A stretch of 64,000 nt of DNA from a bacterium UBP2_UBA2255 (GTDB taxonomy: Bacteria > Edwardsbacteria > AC1 > EtOH8). Below are positions 25,558-34,567 of the stretch, piece by piece. The stretch lies in NCBI GenBank assembly GCA_002347565.1, contig DDXR01000073.1, positions 19,886 to 83,885 of the forward strand. Reading direction: 5' to 3'. The translations under genes and the position numbers were made by a program. Within the stretch, counting starts at the first letter, position 1; each line of letters opens with the position of its first letter. Below the pieces are notes generated by a model that did no database searches, was not told where the DNA came from, and was given only the letters and a program-made list of their open reading frames with translations.

Positions 25558-28374
25558 ATGAGCCGCACGATCGCACGCCTGTTGCTGTTGCTGTTGCCGC
25601 TGGCGCCGCTGGCGGGCCAGGACCTCGGCTTCGCCCCGACCGGCGTGCGCTGGCGGCAGCTGTCGACGCCGCATTTCACCGTGCTGTTCGGCGACGGCCA
25701 GGACAGCATCGCCCAGCTCGTCGCCGCCAGGGCGGAGGCCGCGCATCGGCGGTTGGTGCCGTTCCTGAAATGGCGGCCCGACCGGCCGACCACCGTGATC
25801 GTCACCGACCACAACGACGAGGCCAACGCGCTGGCGACGCCGCTGCCGCACCCCACCATCGCCCTGCGGCTCAATCCGCCGGTGGGCGGCCCCGGCAACT
25901 ACGGGGACTGGCTGGACGAGGTGCTGGTCCACGAGTACGCCCACATCCTGCAGACCGGGATGCTCGACGGTTTCCCGGCCGGCCTGGCCGCCGTATTCGG
26001 CAGGCTGTACCTGCCCAACGCCATCCAGCCGCTGCACCAGATCGAGGGCCTGGCGGTGCACGCCGAGACGGAAATCACGCCATTCGGCCGCAACCGCAGC
26101 GCCTACTATGACGGCGTACTGCGGTCCTTCGCGGCCGACGGCCGCTGGCTGCCCCTCGACCGGGCCGCGGTGTTCTCGCCGCACTGGCCGGCCGACGCGC
26201 CCTACCTGTTCGGCGGGAAATTCCACCAATACATCGGCCGGCGGTACGGCCGCGGCGCGATCGCACGCTACCAGCGCCAGCACAGCCGGCTGGCGGTACC
26301 CTTCCTGCACAACTGGGTCGCCCGGGACGTGTACGGCCGGTCGTTCCCGCAGCTGTGGCGGCAATGGCAGGAGCAGGCGCTGGCGGATTACCGGCGGCAG
26401 GCCGACTCGATCCGGGCAGTGCCGTGGCCGGCGGCGGACCGGCTGACGGCGAACGGGCACGAGAAATCGCAGTTGGCCGCCTCGCGGGACGGCCGCTGGC
26501 TGGCATGGGTCGAGGCCAACGGCGACGAGTTCCCGGCGCTGAAGCTGCGCGATGAACGGAGCGGCGAGTCGCGGACCCTGCGGGAGGGCATCTTCGCGGG
26601 CGCCATATCCTTCTCGCCCGACGGCACGCGGATCGCGGCGGGGAGGCGGGAGTACACGGCGGACGGCTCGTATCGCAGCGACCTGTACCAGGTCGCGGTG
26701 CCCTCCGGGGGGATGCGGCGGCTGACCCGCGGCCTGCGGGCCCACGACCCGGCCTGGTCCCACGACGGCGGAACGATCCTGTTCGTGGCCGACCGGCTGG
26801 GGGCCAACGCGCTGGCCACATACGATGTCGCGTCGTCGGCCGTCACGCTGCTGACGCCCTACGACGCCGGAGCGCGCTACAGCCACCCGGCATGGTCGCC
26901 CGACGGCGCGACCGTTGCGGTGTCGGTCTGGTGCGAGGGCGGGTACCACGATGTCTACCTGTGCGACGCGGCGACGGGGGAGTTCAGGCCGCTGACCGTC
27001 GACCGGGCCCAAGACCTGGAACCGGCCTGGTCTGATGACGGGCGGTCGTTGTACTTCGCCTCGGACCGCACCGGCGTTTGGAACGTGTTCCGCCATGACA
27101 TCCGCGGCGGGCCCCTGCGCCAGGTGACCAACGCGGTCGGCGGCGCGGTCGCGCCTGCCCCGGCCGCCGACGGCCAGCTGCGATACCTCGACCTGTCCGC
27201 GATCGGGTGGGACGTGGCGGCGATCGTCGGCGAACCGGAGGACCGCGGCGCGACCGCGCCATTCATCGACACGCTGCCGGATGCCGCCCCGGATAGCGCC
27301 AGCGAGCGCTATCCCGTATCCGCGTACCATCCCCTGGCCTCGCTGGTCCCGTACTTCTGGCTGCCCGCCGGTTTCGCCGACGAGCGGCGGGGGGCGCTGG
27401 GGATCATGTGCATGGGGTCGGACGCGCTGACGCAGGTCAATTACCGGGTTGCGGCGGGATACAGCGGGTCCACGGAGCGGCCATCATACGACATGAGGAT
27501 CAGCGATTCCCGGCGCCCGGTGACCGTGGCGCTGACCGCCTCGGACATGGCGAACGCCCACAGCATACGGTCCGGCAATACAATGATCGGGACGTATTGG
27601 GAACGGGAGCAGACCCAGGAATTGGGCGCATCGTACACCCTGCGGAGGACGTGGTGCTCGGTGACACCGGCGGTCGCCTACCGCCACCAGCGCTTCAGCG
27701 CGCTCGAATGGGAGCTGCCGGAACCGTTCGCGCGGAATTTTCGCAGCCCTTGGACGGGCCGCCTTTCCCGGCTGAGCGCATCCTGCTCGTACGGGGACGC
27801 TCGGCGGTACGGATTCTCGATCAGCCCGGAGCACGGCCGCCAGCTGTACGCCCAGGCGGAGTTCTACCGCGGCTGGCTGGGAAGCGACCTCGACCAGACG
27901 GCGCTGTGGGCGCGTTGGCGCGAGTACCTGCCGACGCCGTTCCGGCACCACGTCCTCCTGCTGGACGGCAGGCTCGGGACCTGGCGCGCAGGGCGGATCG
28001 GGCATTTCGGGGACTATCCCGCTTTCGAGCTGCGGGGTTTCGCGGACGATGATCTCAGCACCTTGTCGCATCTGGCCTGCGTCACCGCGGAGTACCGCTT
28101 CCCGCTGGCACGCATCGAACGGGGCATCAGCACTTGGCCGGTCTACCTCAAGGTGTTGCACGGGGCCCTGTTCGCCGAGACGGGGATCCCGCACCTCGAC
28201 GGCCGGTCCCTGTCGCTCGATGACGACCGTCGCAGCGCCGGCGCCGAGCTGCGCAGCGACTGGCTGCTCAGCTACGCGCTGCCGGGGCATGCCCGCATCG
28301 GCTATGCCGTGCCGCTTTCCGGAGAACGCCGCGGACGACTCTATTGGCGGATCGAAGTCAACACCGGACTGTGA
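25558..28374 (+). CDS. Exported HExxH peptidase - TolB-like propeller - barrel protein (paralogue)
   Basis: 938 residues, same plan as the gene at 3048-5906. Signal MSRTIARLLLLLLPLAPLAGQ; a peptidase-MA-like domain with HEYAH at 125-129 and a downstream Glu in IEGLAVHAE near 163; PD40/TolB-like blades from about residue 300 to 560 (SPDGTRIAAGR, SPDGATVAVSVW, SDDGRSLYFASDRTG); and a C-terminal strand-rich region with ELRGFADDD followed by TAEYRFPLARIE, as in Omp85-type barrels. Inferred outer-membrane protease. Its own promoter suggests separate control, and the next gene, three bases on, is an Omp85-like protein. Confidence 0.78.
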   Translation: MSRTIARLLLLLLPLAPLAGQDLGFAPTGVRWRQLSTPHFTVLFGDGQDSIAQLVAARAEAAHRRLVPFLKWRPDRPTTVIVTDHNDEANALATPLPHPTIALRLNPPVGGPGNYGDWLDEVLVHEYAHILQTGMLDGFPAGLAAVFGRLYLPNAIQPLHQIEGLAVHAETEITPFGRNRSAYYDGVLRSFAADGRWLPLDRAAVFSPHWPADAPYLFGGKFHQYIGRRYGRGAIARYQRQHSRLAVPFLHNWVARDVYGRSFPQLWRQWQEQALADYRRQADSIRAVPWPAADRLTANGHEKSQLAASRDGRWLAWVEANGDEFPALKLRDERSGESRTLREGIFAGAISFSPDGTRIAAGRREYTADGSYRSDLYQVAVPSGGMRRLTRGLRAHDPAWSHDGGTILFVADRLGANALATYDVASSAVTLLTPYDAGARYSHPAWSPDGATVAVSVWCEGGYHDVYLCDAATGEFRPLTVDRAQDLEPAWSDDGRSLYFASDRTGVWNVFRHDIRGGPLRQVTNAVGGAVAPAPAADGQLRYLDLSAIGWDVAAIVGEPEDRGATAPFIDTLPDAAPDSASERYPVSAYHPLASLVPYFWLPAGFADERRGALGIMCMGSDALTQVNYRVAAGYSGSTERPSYDMRISDSRRPVTVALTASDMANAHSIRSGNTMIGTYWEREQTQELGASYTLRRTWCSVTPAVAYRHQRFSALEWELPEPFARNFRSPWTGRLSRLSASCSYGDARRYGFSISPEHGRQLYAQAEFYRGWLGSDLDQTALWARWREYLPTPFRHHVLLLDGRLGTWRAGRIGHFGDYPAFELRGFADDDLSTLSHLACVTAEYRFPLARIERGISTWPVYLKVLHGALFAETGIPHLDGRSLSLDDDRRSAGAELRSDWLLSYALPGHARIGYAVPLSGERRGRLYWRIEVNTGL

Positions 28375-28376
28375 AC

Positions 28377-30170
28377 ATGAAACGGACCGCACTCCTTGCC
28401 CTCGCCCTGGCCTGCTGCCCTGCTGTCGCTTCCGGGAATCAGCCGGCGGTCCGCCGCATCGAGTTCTGCGGCAACACGTTTCGCAGCGCCGGCCAGTTGC
28501 TGCGCACGATGCGGCCGCGCTGGCCGGGGAACGCTTACAACCGCGACAGTCTGCGTGCCGGCCTCGATCGACTGTCGGACTTCTACCGCGCGCGGGGGTT
28601 CCCCGACATCGGATTCGAATACCTGGTGAGCCCCGATTCGTCCGGCGATCGGATCGACCTGACCATCTACGTCAGGGAAGGGGGGCGTTACCTGGTCAGG
28701 ACCGTTGACATCATGGGGAATCAGCGCCTGGACGACGGGCAGCTGCGGCGAGCGCTGCGGACCCGCCCGGGGTCGCCGTATGAACCGGCAGCACTGAGCG
28801 ACGATGACTTCAATCTCATGCTGCTGTACGCCGATCACGGGATGATCTTCGCGGATGTCAGCCATGCGGTCGCGAGCGATTCCGGCAACGACGTCAGGGT
28901 GACCTTCATTATCAGCGAGGGGGACCCGGTGTGGGTCGGCGCGGTGAATATCGCGGGGAACCGCTCCGTCCGCACTGGCGCCATCCGGCGCGAGTTGACC
29001 GTGGCGCCCGGCCAGTTGTTCAGCCGCAGGGAACTGAACCGCAGCCGCTCCCAGCTATCGGCCACGGGCCTGTTCAAGCGGGCCGAGGTGGCTCCCGGCA
29101 GTCTCAGCCAGGATGAACGGAACATTGACGTCGACGTCGTCCTCCAGGAACGGCCGCGGCGCAGGTTCGAGTCCGGGTTCGGGTACGGCAGCGGCGACGC
29201 TTTCCGGATCAGCTCTGGTTGGTCGAACCGCAACCTTGACGGCTGGGGCCGGTCGCTGGAACTGTCCGGACAGATCGCGTTCCAGCTGTGGGCGCGAGCC
29301 AAGCTGGTGAGGGGTTCGGTGCAGGCGGGTATCCGCGATCCTTGGTTCCTGGGATCGCGCCGGTCCGCCCTGTTGAGCAGTTACTACGACGATGTCCGCC
29401 CAGCGTACACAGATTATCGGCTGCAGACTGTCGGCGCGTTTCTCCAATCGAGCCTGTTCGCGTCCCGTTTCGCCGCCATGGCGGCGGCGTGGAAACAGGA
29501 GTGGCTGAAGATGTCCCCCGACTGGGGCAGGCCGGGCAACTATGCCGACACCCTGCGCTACCGGGGCCACCGTGCCGTTGTGCTGTCCGGCGAATATGAA
29601 CGAACGGCGGATCCGGTCAGCCCGGTGCGCGGCTTGCGAGGGGACCTCAACGCAGAGTACTCGGGAGGACTGTTGGGCGGCATCAATACCTACCAGCGTC
29701 TGACCGTGTCCGCGGTCGCACTGGTCGGCGGCACGAAAGCACCGCTGTCGCTGGGCGCCCGGTTTCGCGCCGGGATCATCGGCGACTGGTCCCGGGAAAA
29801 CGCTGTTCCGGTGTACGAGAAATACGTGTTGGGCGGCCCTGCGACACTGCGGGGATTCGCCCTGGGCATGGCGGGACCGCTTGACGATTTGGGGCGGCCG
29901 GTCGGCGGCGATAAAATGGCGCTGCTCAACATCGAAATGCGGCTGCGGATGTACCGCAACTGGAGGATCGCGCTGTTCGGCGACGCCGGACTGGTGAGCA
30001 ACCGCCGCTTCCCGAAGGTCTCGTTGCAGGAAGCATCGGGAAACCCGGGCGCCGGTGTGCGCTATGTCCTGCCGATGGGCACGGCCCGGCTGGACGTAGC
30101 GGCCCCGTGGACGCGGGCCGGATGCCTGCGGTCCTGGCGGGCAGTGGTGGCGTGGGGAGAGGCGTTCTGA
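28377..30170 (+). CDS. Omp85/BamA-like outer membrane protein
   Basis: 597 residues. A signal peptide (MKRTALLALALACCPAVASG) is followed by about three POTRA-like units (residues 25-270: VRRIEFCGNTFRS, VRTVDIMGNQRLDDG, VGAVNIAGNRSVRTGAI) and a C-terminal barrel with VLGGPATLRGF, the Omp85 L6-type turn, then LLNIEMRLRM. It could act in insertion of outer-membrane proteins or in secretion. It may not be the housekeeping BamA, as it is short and ends in EAF; it starts three bases after the protease/barrel gene and is presumably cotranscribed, suggesting a dedicated partner. Confidence 0.83.
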   Translation: MKRTALLALALACCPAVASGNQPAVRRIEFCGNTFRSAGQLLRTMRPRWPGNAYNRDSLRAGLDRLSDFYRARGFPDIGFEYLVSPDSSGDRIDLTIYVREGGRYLVRTVDIMGNQRLDDGQLRRALRTRPGSPYEPAALSDDDFNLMLLYADHGMIFADVSHAVASDSGNDVRVTFIISEGDPVWVGAVNIAGNRSVRTGAIRRELTVAPGQLFSRRELNRSRSQLSATGLFKRAEVAPGSLSQDERNIDVDVVLQERPRRRFESGFGYGSGDAFRISSGWSNRNLDGWGRSLELSGQIAFQLWARAKLVRGSVQAGIRDPWFLGSRRSALLSSYYDDVRPAYTDYRLQTVGAFLQSSLFASRFAAMAAAWKQEWLKMSPDWGRPGNYADTLRYRGHRAVVLSGEYERTADPVSPVRGLRGDLNAEYSGGLLGGINTYQRLTVSAVALVGGTKAPLSLGARFRAGIIGDWSRENAVPVYEKYVLGGPATLRGFALGMAGPLDDLGRPVGGDKMALLNIEMRLRMYRNWRIALFGDAGLVSNRRFPKVSLQEASGNPGAGVRYVLPMGTARLDVAAPWTRAGCLRSWRAVVAWGEAF

Positions 30171-30205
30171 GGAAGCCATGCGACGTGCCGCCGCTCCCGT
30201 TTGCC

Positions 30206-30235
30206 TTGACAGGCGGCCGGGAAGTAGCGTATAAT
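30206..30235 (+). promoter_or_regulatory. Sigma-70-type promoter for YfgM-like gene
   Basis: Consensus TTGACA (30206-30211), an 18-base spacer and TATAAT (30230-30235). The downstream GTG start at 30275 has an AAAGGGG ribosome site. Confidence 0.75.
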
Positions 30236-30274
30236 TGGCATGAATCATGATAACAAGATCATAAAGGGGTTGCC

Positions 30275-30946
30275 GTGTCACACCGAGTGAGCAAACAGAC
30301 CCTCAAACATGACGAGTTTTCCGAGTCCCTTTTCAACGGGGCGGAATACCTCAAGCGTCATGCCACCGAAGTTGCCGCTTTGGCGGTGGCGGTGCTGATC
30401 GTGATCATCGGCCTGGTGTTCTGGAGCCAAAGCCGGGCCAAGAGCGGACGGGAGGCCGGCGTCATGCTGACATCGGTCCACGGCGCGCTGCTCGGCGGCC
30501 AATACCAGCAGGCGGAGCAGGGATACCAGGAGATCATCAAGCGATATGGCTCGTCCCCGGCAGCCAAGGAGGCGATGGTCAGCCTGGGCAACCTCAAGTT
30601 CAGGCAAGGGCGGTACGACGAGGCCGACCAGCTGTACCAGCGCTGCGTCAAATCGGGAGGGGCCAATGTGCTGGTGATGCACGCCGCCCACACCGGCATG
30701 GCCGCCTGCGACGAGCAGCGCGGTGATTTCACCTCCGCCGGCGACGGCTACGCATCGTTCGCGCGCGCCTTTCCCAAGGAAGCTTTCCTCGCAGCCGAGG
30801 CGTTGCTGGCCGCCGGGAGGTGCTACGCCCGCGCCGGCCTCACCGCCAAGGCCCGGGACGCCTTCCGGACGGTGATCGAGTCGTACGGGCAGACCCAGGC
30901 GCTGACCCAGGCCCGGGCCATGTCGGCCCTGCTGCCGCCCGAGTGA
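30275..30946 (+). CDS. YfgM-like membrane-anchored TPR protein
   Basis: 223 residues: a cytoplasmic N-terminus (about 30 residues), one transmembrane segment (AALAVAVLIVIIGLVFW, about residues 34-50), then TPR-type helices outside (GQYQQAEQGYQEIIKRYG, GRYDEADQLYQRC). This matches the YfgM/TPR_21 architecture, a SecYEG-associated chaperone in Escherichia coli. The GTG start is supported by its ribosome site. It follows the Omp85-like gene but has its own promoter. Confidence 0.75.
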   Translation: MSHRVSKQTLKHDEFSESLFNGAEYLKRHATEVAALAVAVLIVIIGLVFWSQSRAKSGREAGVMLTSVHGALLGGQYQQAEQGYQEIIKRYGSSPAAKEAMVSLGNLKFRQGRYDEADQLYQRCVKSGGANVLVMHAAHTGMAACDEQRGDFTSAGDGYASFARAFPKEAFLAAEALLAAGRCYARAGLTAKARDAFRTVIESYGQTQALTQARAMSALLPPE

Positions 30947-30970
30947 CGCGCGGATCGGCGGCTCGCACCG

Positions 30971-33094
30971 ATGAACCGTCTCAACGTCGCGCTGTTGTGG
31001 CACATGCATCAACCCTGCTATCGGACCCCCGATAGCAGGGTTTTTCGGCTTCCCTGGGTGCGGTTGCACGCGCTCAAGGACTACGCCGACATGCCCCGGC
31101 TGGCGACGGCGCACCCGGGCGTGCGCACCACGTTCAACCTGGTGCCGGCGCTGTTGGACCAGCTCGAGGCCTACGCCGCCGGCGGCAGCGACATCCACCT
31201 CGACCTGACCAGGATCCCGGCCGACGGCCTGAGCGAGACCCAGCGTTGCCTGGTGCTGCGGGACTTCTTCATGGCCAACTGGCGCACCATGGTCGAGCCG
31301 CACCAGCGCTACCGGGAGCTGCTGCAGAAACGGGGCTGCAACTTCCGCGACGCCGACCTGCCGGCCATCGCCCGGCGGTTCAGCGCCGCCGATTTCCGCG
31401 ACCTGCAGGTGTGGTTCAACCTTTGCTGGACCGACCCGTCCCACATTGCCGGTCGGCCGGCGCTGCGGGGATTGGTCGAGCAGGGCAGGGGGTTCTCGGA
31501 GACGGACAAGGCAGCGCTGCTGGAGCAGCAGGCGGAGATCCTCCGCTCGGTGGTCCCGGCCTACCGCGAGGCGCAGCGGGCCGGCCTGATCGAGGTCTCG
31601 GCCACGCCGCACTACCACCCGATCCTGCCGCTGCTGTGCGATTCGGACGAGGCGCGGCGCTGCATGCCCGACGCGCCGCTGCCGGAGCGGTTCGCCTATC
31701 CCGGCGACGCCCGGGCCCAGATCGCGCGGGGTCTGGACCGGGTGGGCGAGCTGATGGGGAAGCGGCCTTGCGGCATGTGGCCGTCGGAGGGAGGCGTCAG
31801 CGAGCAGGCGGTGGCGCTGCTGGCCGAGGCCGGCGTCAGCTGGCTGGCCACCGACGACGCCATTCTGCAGCACAGCATCGGGGAGGGCCACCGCCCCGAC
31901 GAGCGGACGCGCTACCGGCCCCACCGGCTGGGCGGCGACGGGCAGCCGGCCATCTTCTTCCGGGACCACCAGCTGTCCGACCTGATCGGCTTCACCTACG
32001 CGGAATGGGAGCCGGGGGCGGCGGCCCGCGACCTGATCGGCCGGCTGGAGGCCAGCGCCGGACGACTGGGCGCCGAGGCCGGGCGGCACATCGTGCCCAT
32101 CATCCTGGACGGGGAGAACTGCTGGGAGTTCTACCGCAACGACGGGAACGACTTCCTGGACGAGCTCTACCGCGGGCTGGCGGCCAGCGCCAGGCTGAGG
32201 ACCCGCACCTTCAGCGAGTACCTGGCGGCGGAGCACGACGAAGGCACGCTGGCGCGGCTGTACCCGGGCTCGTGGATCAACGGCGACTTCGGCATCTGGA
32301 TCGGCCGCGAAGAGGACAACCGGGCCTGGGAGCTGCTGCTGACCGCCCGCCGGGAGATCGAGCGGAGGGAGGCAGGTCTGGACCCCGCGACGAGGGCCGA
32401 GGTGCTGGACGAGCTGTACGCGGCCGAGGGCAGCGACTGGTGCTGGTGGTACGGCGGCAACTTCTCGTCGGAGAACCTGGAGGACTTCGACTTCCTGTTC
32501 CGGGCGCATCTGCAGAAGATCTACCGGCTGCTGGGGCTGGAGGTGCCGCAGGCCCTGCATCGGCCGATCGCCCAGACCAGCCCGGTGGAGCAGCTGATGC
32601 AGGAGCCGATCGACCTGATCGCTCCGGCCATCGACGGCCGGGTGACCAGCTTCTACGAGTGGACGGGCGCGGGCGTCTATAACGTCTGGAACGAGGGCGG
32701 CACCATGCACCGCAGCCAAAGCCTGCTGCGGTCGGTGATGTTCGGGTACGACCGCCAGCGCCTCTATTTGCGGCTCGACGGCAGCGATCACCTGCTGGAC
32801 CCGGCCAAGCTGCCGGACCTGTCGGTGGTGATCGACGTCCGCGCCCCGGCGGCCAGGACGGTGGAGGTTCCGGTGGACGGCCGGCCCCGGCCCGACGGCG
32901 CGCTGGCCGCCTTCATCGACGTGATCGAGGTGGCGGTGCCGTTCGGCCTGGTCGATGGCGGGCTGGAGGGACCGATCGAGTTCTACCTCTCGCTGAAGAG
33001 CGGCGGCCACGAGCTGGAACGGCACCCGGTGCGGCACCCCATCAGCCTGGTGAAACCGGACCAGTTCTTCAAGGCGAAGCACTGGCAGGCGTGA
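30971..33094 (+). CDS. GH57 family alpha-glucan hydrolase (COG1449 type)
   Basis: 707 residues. The first motif HMHQP stands at about residue 12, followed by LPWVRLHALKDY. The nucleophile Glu is in GMWPSEGGVSE (near 272) and the acid/base Asp in ILDGENCWEFY (near 380), both intact. Members are alpha-amylases or amylopullulanases acting on glycogen or starch; no signal peptide, so an intracellular glycogen role is likely. The C-terminal 170 residues are beta-rich. Codons 14-25 contain a perfect terminator-like hairpin (31011-31045). Confidence 0.9.
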   Translation: MNRLNVALLWHMHQPCYRTPDSRVFRLPWVRLHALKDYADMPRLATAHPGVRTTFNLVPALLDQLEAYAAGGSDIHLDLTRIPADGLSETQRCLVLRDFFMANWRTMVEPHQRYRELLQKRGCNFRDADLPAIARRFSAADFRDLQVWFNLCWTDPSHIAGRPALRGLVEQGRGFSETDKAALLEQQAEILRSVVPAYREAQRAGLIEVSATPHYHPILPLLCDSDEARRCMPDAPLPERFAYPGDARAQIARGLDRVGELMGKRPCGMWPSEGGVSEQAVALLAEAGVSWLATDDAILQHSIGEGHRPDERTRYRPHRLGGDGQPAIFFRDHQLSDLIGFTYAEWEPGAAARDLIGRLEASAGRLGAEAGRHIVPIILDGENCWEFYRNDGNDFLDELYRGLAASARLRTRTFSEYLAAEHDEGTLARLYPGSWINGDFGIWIGREEDNRAWELLLTARREIERREAGLDPATRAEVLDELYAAEGSDWCWWYGGNFSSENLEDFDFLFRAHLQKIYRLLGLEVPQALHRPIAQTSPVEQLMQEPIDLIAPAIDGRVTSFYEWTGAGVYNVWNEGGTMHRSQSLLRSVMFGYDRQRLYLRLDGSDHLLDPAKLPDLSVVIDVRAPAARTVEVPVDGRPRPDGALAAFIDVIEVAVPFGLVDGGLEGPIEFYLSLKSGGHELERHPVRHPISLVKPDQFFKAKHWQA
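31011..31045 (+). terminator. Terminator-like hairpin inside the GH57 coding region
   Basis: Perfect 14-bp stem (arms 31011-31024 and 31029-31042, arm AACCCTGCTATCGG) with a 4-base ACCC loop, ending in a run of five T (31041-31045). It starts 40 bases into the GH57 gene. By shape it is a strong intrinsic terminator, but translating ribosomes would keep it from forming; it could therefore end the YfgM-like transcript or attenuate GH57 when translation fails. Confidence 0.6.
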
Positions 33095-33268
33095 CCTGTA
33101 TTGCCTCGGCATATGCAGCAAATCGTCATTACAGGGTAAACTCCAAAGGGAATCCAGGGCTTGGATGCCCTTCCCCCGTTCGCCGCCGAGGGCATGCTGC
33201 AAGGGTACGACAGATACGAAAAGAGGCCTGATTGGTTGCCAGAGCACTATGACAGAAGGAGCACGGGC

Positions 33269-33568
33269 ATGAAACGCGTCGAGATCAAGCGGTTCGATCC
33301 GCTCAACATGGGCAAGGTGATGGTCTACATGATGATCATCCCGTCGGCGTTGTGCGCCCTGGTGGGGTTCGTCATGATACCGATCGGATTGTTGGTAGGC
33401 AAGGGCGAGGTGGCGTTCATGGGCGCGGTGGTGGGGATCGGCTACCCGATACTGTTCATCGTGATGTACGGCATTTCGGGGATCCTGGGGGCGTACCTGT
33501 ACAACTGGTTCGCAGGGAAATGGGGCGGGTTGATAGCGGATATCGAGGACAAGGGCGACGCAGTGTGA
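33269..33568 (+). CDS. Small two-helix membrane protein (DUF3566-like)
   Basis: 99 residues: a short charged N-terminus (MKRVEIKRFDPLNMGKV), then two long hydrophobic segments (about 18-45 and 50-75). It resembles DUF3566-type small membrane proteins, but the match is loose. ATG 33269 is preceded by AGAAGGAG; an upstream start at 33161 would add 36 unconserved residues. The 170-base spacer after GH57 holds nothing I recognise. A terminator follows at 33575. Confidence 0.65.
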   Translation: MKRVEIKRFDPLNMGKVMVYMMIIPSALCALVGFVMIPIGLLVGKGEVAFMGAVVGIGYPILFIVMYGISGILGAYLYNWFAGKWGGLIADIEDKGDAV

Positions 33569-33574
33569 AGAAAG

Positions 33575-33600
33575 AAGCTGGCATATAGTGCCAGCTTTTA
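33575..33600 (+). terminator. Rho-independent terminator
   Basis: Perfect 9-bp stem AAGCTGGCA / TGCCAGCTT with a TATAG loop, followed by TTAG. It closes the GC-rich block; the AT-rich island starts right after it. Confidence 0.7.
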
Positions 33601-33658
33601 GTATAATAATCATGTAAGTATTTTCTACAAATAGGCAACTAGTTAAGGAGATACAACT

Positions 33659-34270
33659 ATGAAACATGCAGTTCTGTATTTCTGCGCATTTTTAATAGCA
33701 CTTTCTGGTTGTTCTGTTAACAAAGCGACCATAAATACTTACACTGATCCGACTTTCACCAAAGGACAAGTAAGTAAAGTGGCTGTATTCCCAATACGTA
33801 ATGCGAGATTCGCACCAAGCGAGGCCCAACAGATTAATAGAAAAATATCAATGGCTATCAACCAAAGGAATCCCTCTGTATCTATAATGAGCTCTTCGGA
33901 AGCAACACAGCTTTTAAACGAAAACAATCTCACGGAAGATTGGGCAAAATTTCTCGATAACTATATATCTAGTGGAGTACCCAATGCTAATACATTGAAC
34001 CATATTGGTAAAGTATTGGGCGTCGATGCTATTATGCAAGGTGAAATTGTAAATATCTACCAAGCCGATGGGAATTGTATGGCTGGCACTCGGGCCATGA
34101 CACGGGTGACTGTTCGCTTTTCAATGATGGGTACGCAAAATGGTAAAATGCTATGGGAATCTACGAGCGATGGTATTAAAGGTACTGCAACAGTAGTGGA
34201 ATCGGCACCACCAATAATAGAGGTCGTAAACATGGCTTTGGACAAAATATTGATCACTATACCATTCTAG
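33659..34270 (+). CDS. AT-rich lipoprotein, possibly CsgG/GNA1162-like
   Basis: 203 residues; MKHAVLYFCAFLIALSGC is a signal with an LSGC lipobox. The body (KVAVFPIRNARFA, LGVDAIMQGEIVNIYQ, LWESTSDGIKG) follows the pattern of CsgG/GNA1162-type or similar lipoproteins (a cytosolic-like 'AVFP' strand, 'GVDAIMQGE' strand, 'G.mLWe' strand). Preceded by AAGGAG. Base composition is far more AT-rich than the neighbours, which points to transfer. Confidence 0.7.
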   Translation: MKHAVLYFCAFLIALSGCSVNKATINTYTDPTFTKGQVSKVAVFPIRNARFAPSEAQQINRKISMAINQRNPSVSIMSSSEATQLLNENNLTEDWAKFLDNYISSGVPNANTLNHIGKVLGVDAIMQGEIVNIYQADGNCMAGTRAMTRVTVRFSMMGTQNGKMLWESTSDGIKGTATVVESAPPIIEVVNMALDKILITIPF

Positions 34271-34312
34271 ATTGTTAACCTGGAAATTACCAATCACATA
34301 AAGGAGACCAAA

Positions 34313-34498
34313 ATGACTAATGTAGAATCGAGACAAGTATGTCCTATTCGAAAAGAGAAGTGCATTCGCTCCGATTGCGCTTGGTGGTTCTGGCCTAACG
34401 ATAATAAAACTGATGCAGAAGAGAATGGCATGTGCATCGTTTATCACATCGATGACTTACTTAATGCACTGCATCTTAATCGTAAGAATATCTGTTGA
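34313..34498 (+). CDS. Cysteine-rich mini-protein
   Basis: 61 residues with cysteines spaced CPIRKEKCIRSDCAWW ... MCIVYH, which could bind zinc or an iron-sulfur cluster. The CAWW motif recalls small proteins often found on phages and mobile elements. A strong ribosome site AAAGGAG precedes the ATG. It belongs to the AT-rich island; its stop codon lies inside the -35 box of the next promoter. Function unknown. Confidence 0.6.
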   Translation: MTNVESRQVCPIRKEKCIRSDCAWWFWPNDNKTDAEENGMCIVYHIDDLLNALHLNRKNIC

Positions 34499-34523
34499 CA
34501 ACAAATGCAGAAATATGTATATA
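34495..34523 (+). promoter_or_regulatory. Sigma-70-type promoter for HEPN-like gene
   Basis: TTGACA (34495-34500), exactly 17 bases, TATATA (34518-34523). It overlaps the end of the Cys-rich mini-protein gene. Confidence 0.65.
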
Positions 34524-34567
34524 TAGAGTAGCAAGGATAAAGAATAATATTGTCAAGGGGTAGTACT

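Noticed and set aside
30278..33667. Minus-strand open frame of over 1100 codons opposite the YfgM-like and GH57 genes
   Set aside because: Same kind of shadow; the plus strand has GH57 catalytic motifs and a good ribosome site.
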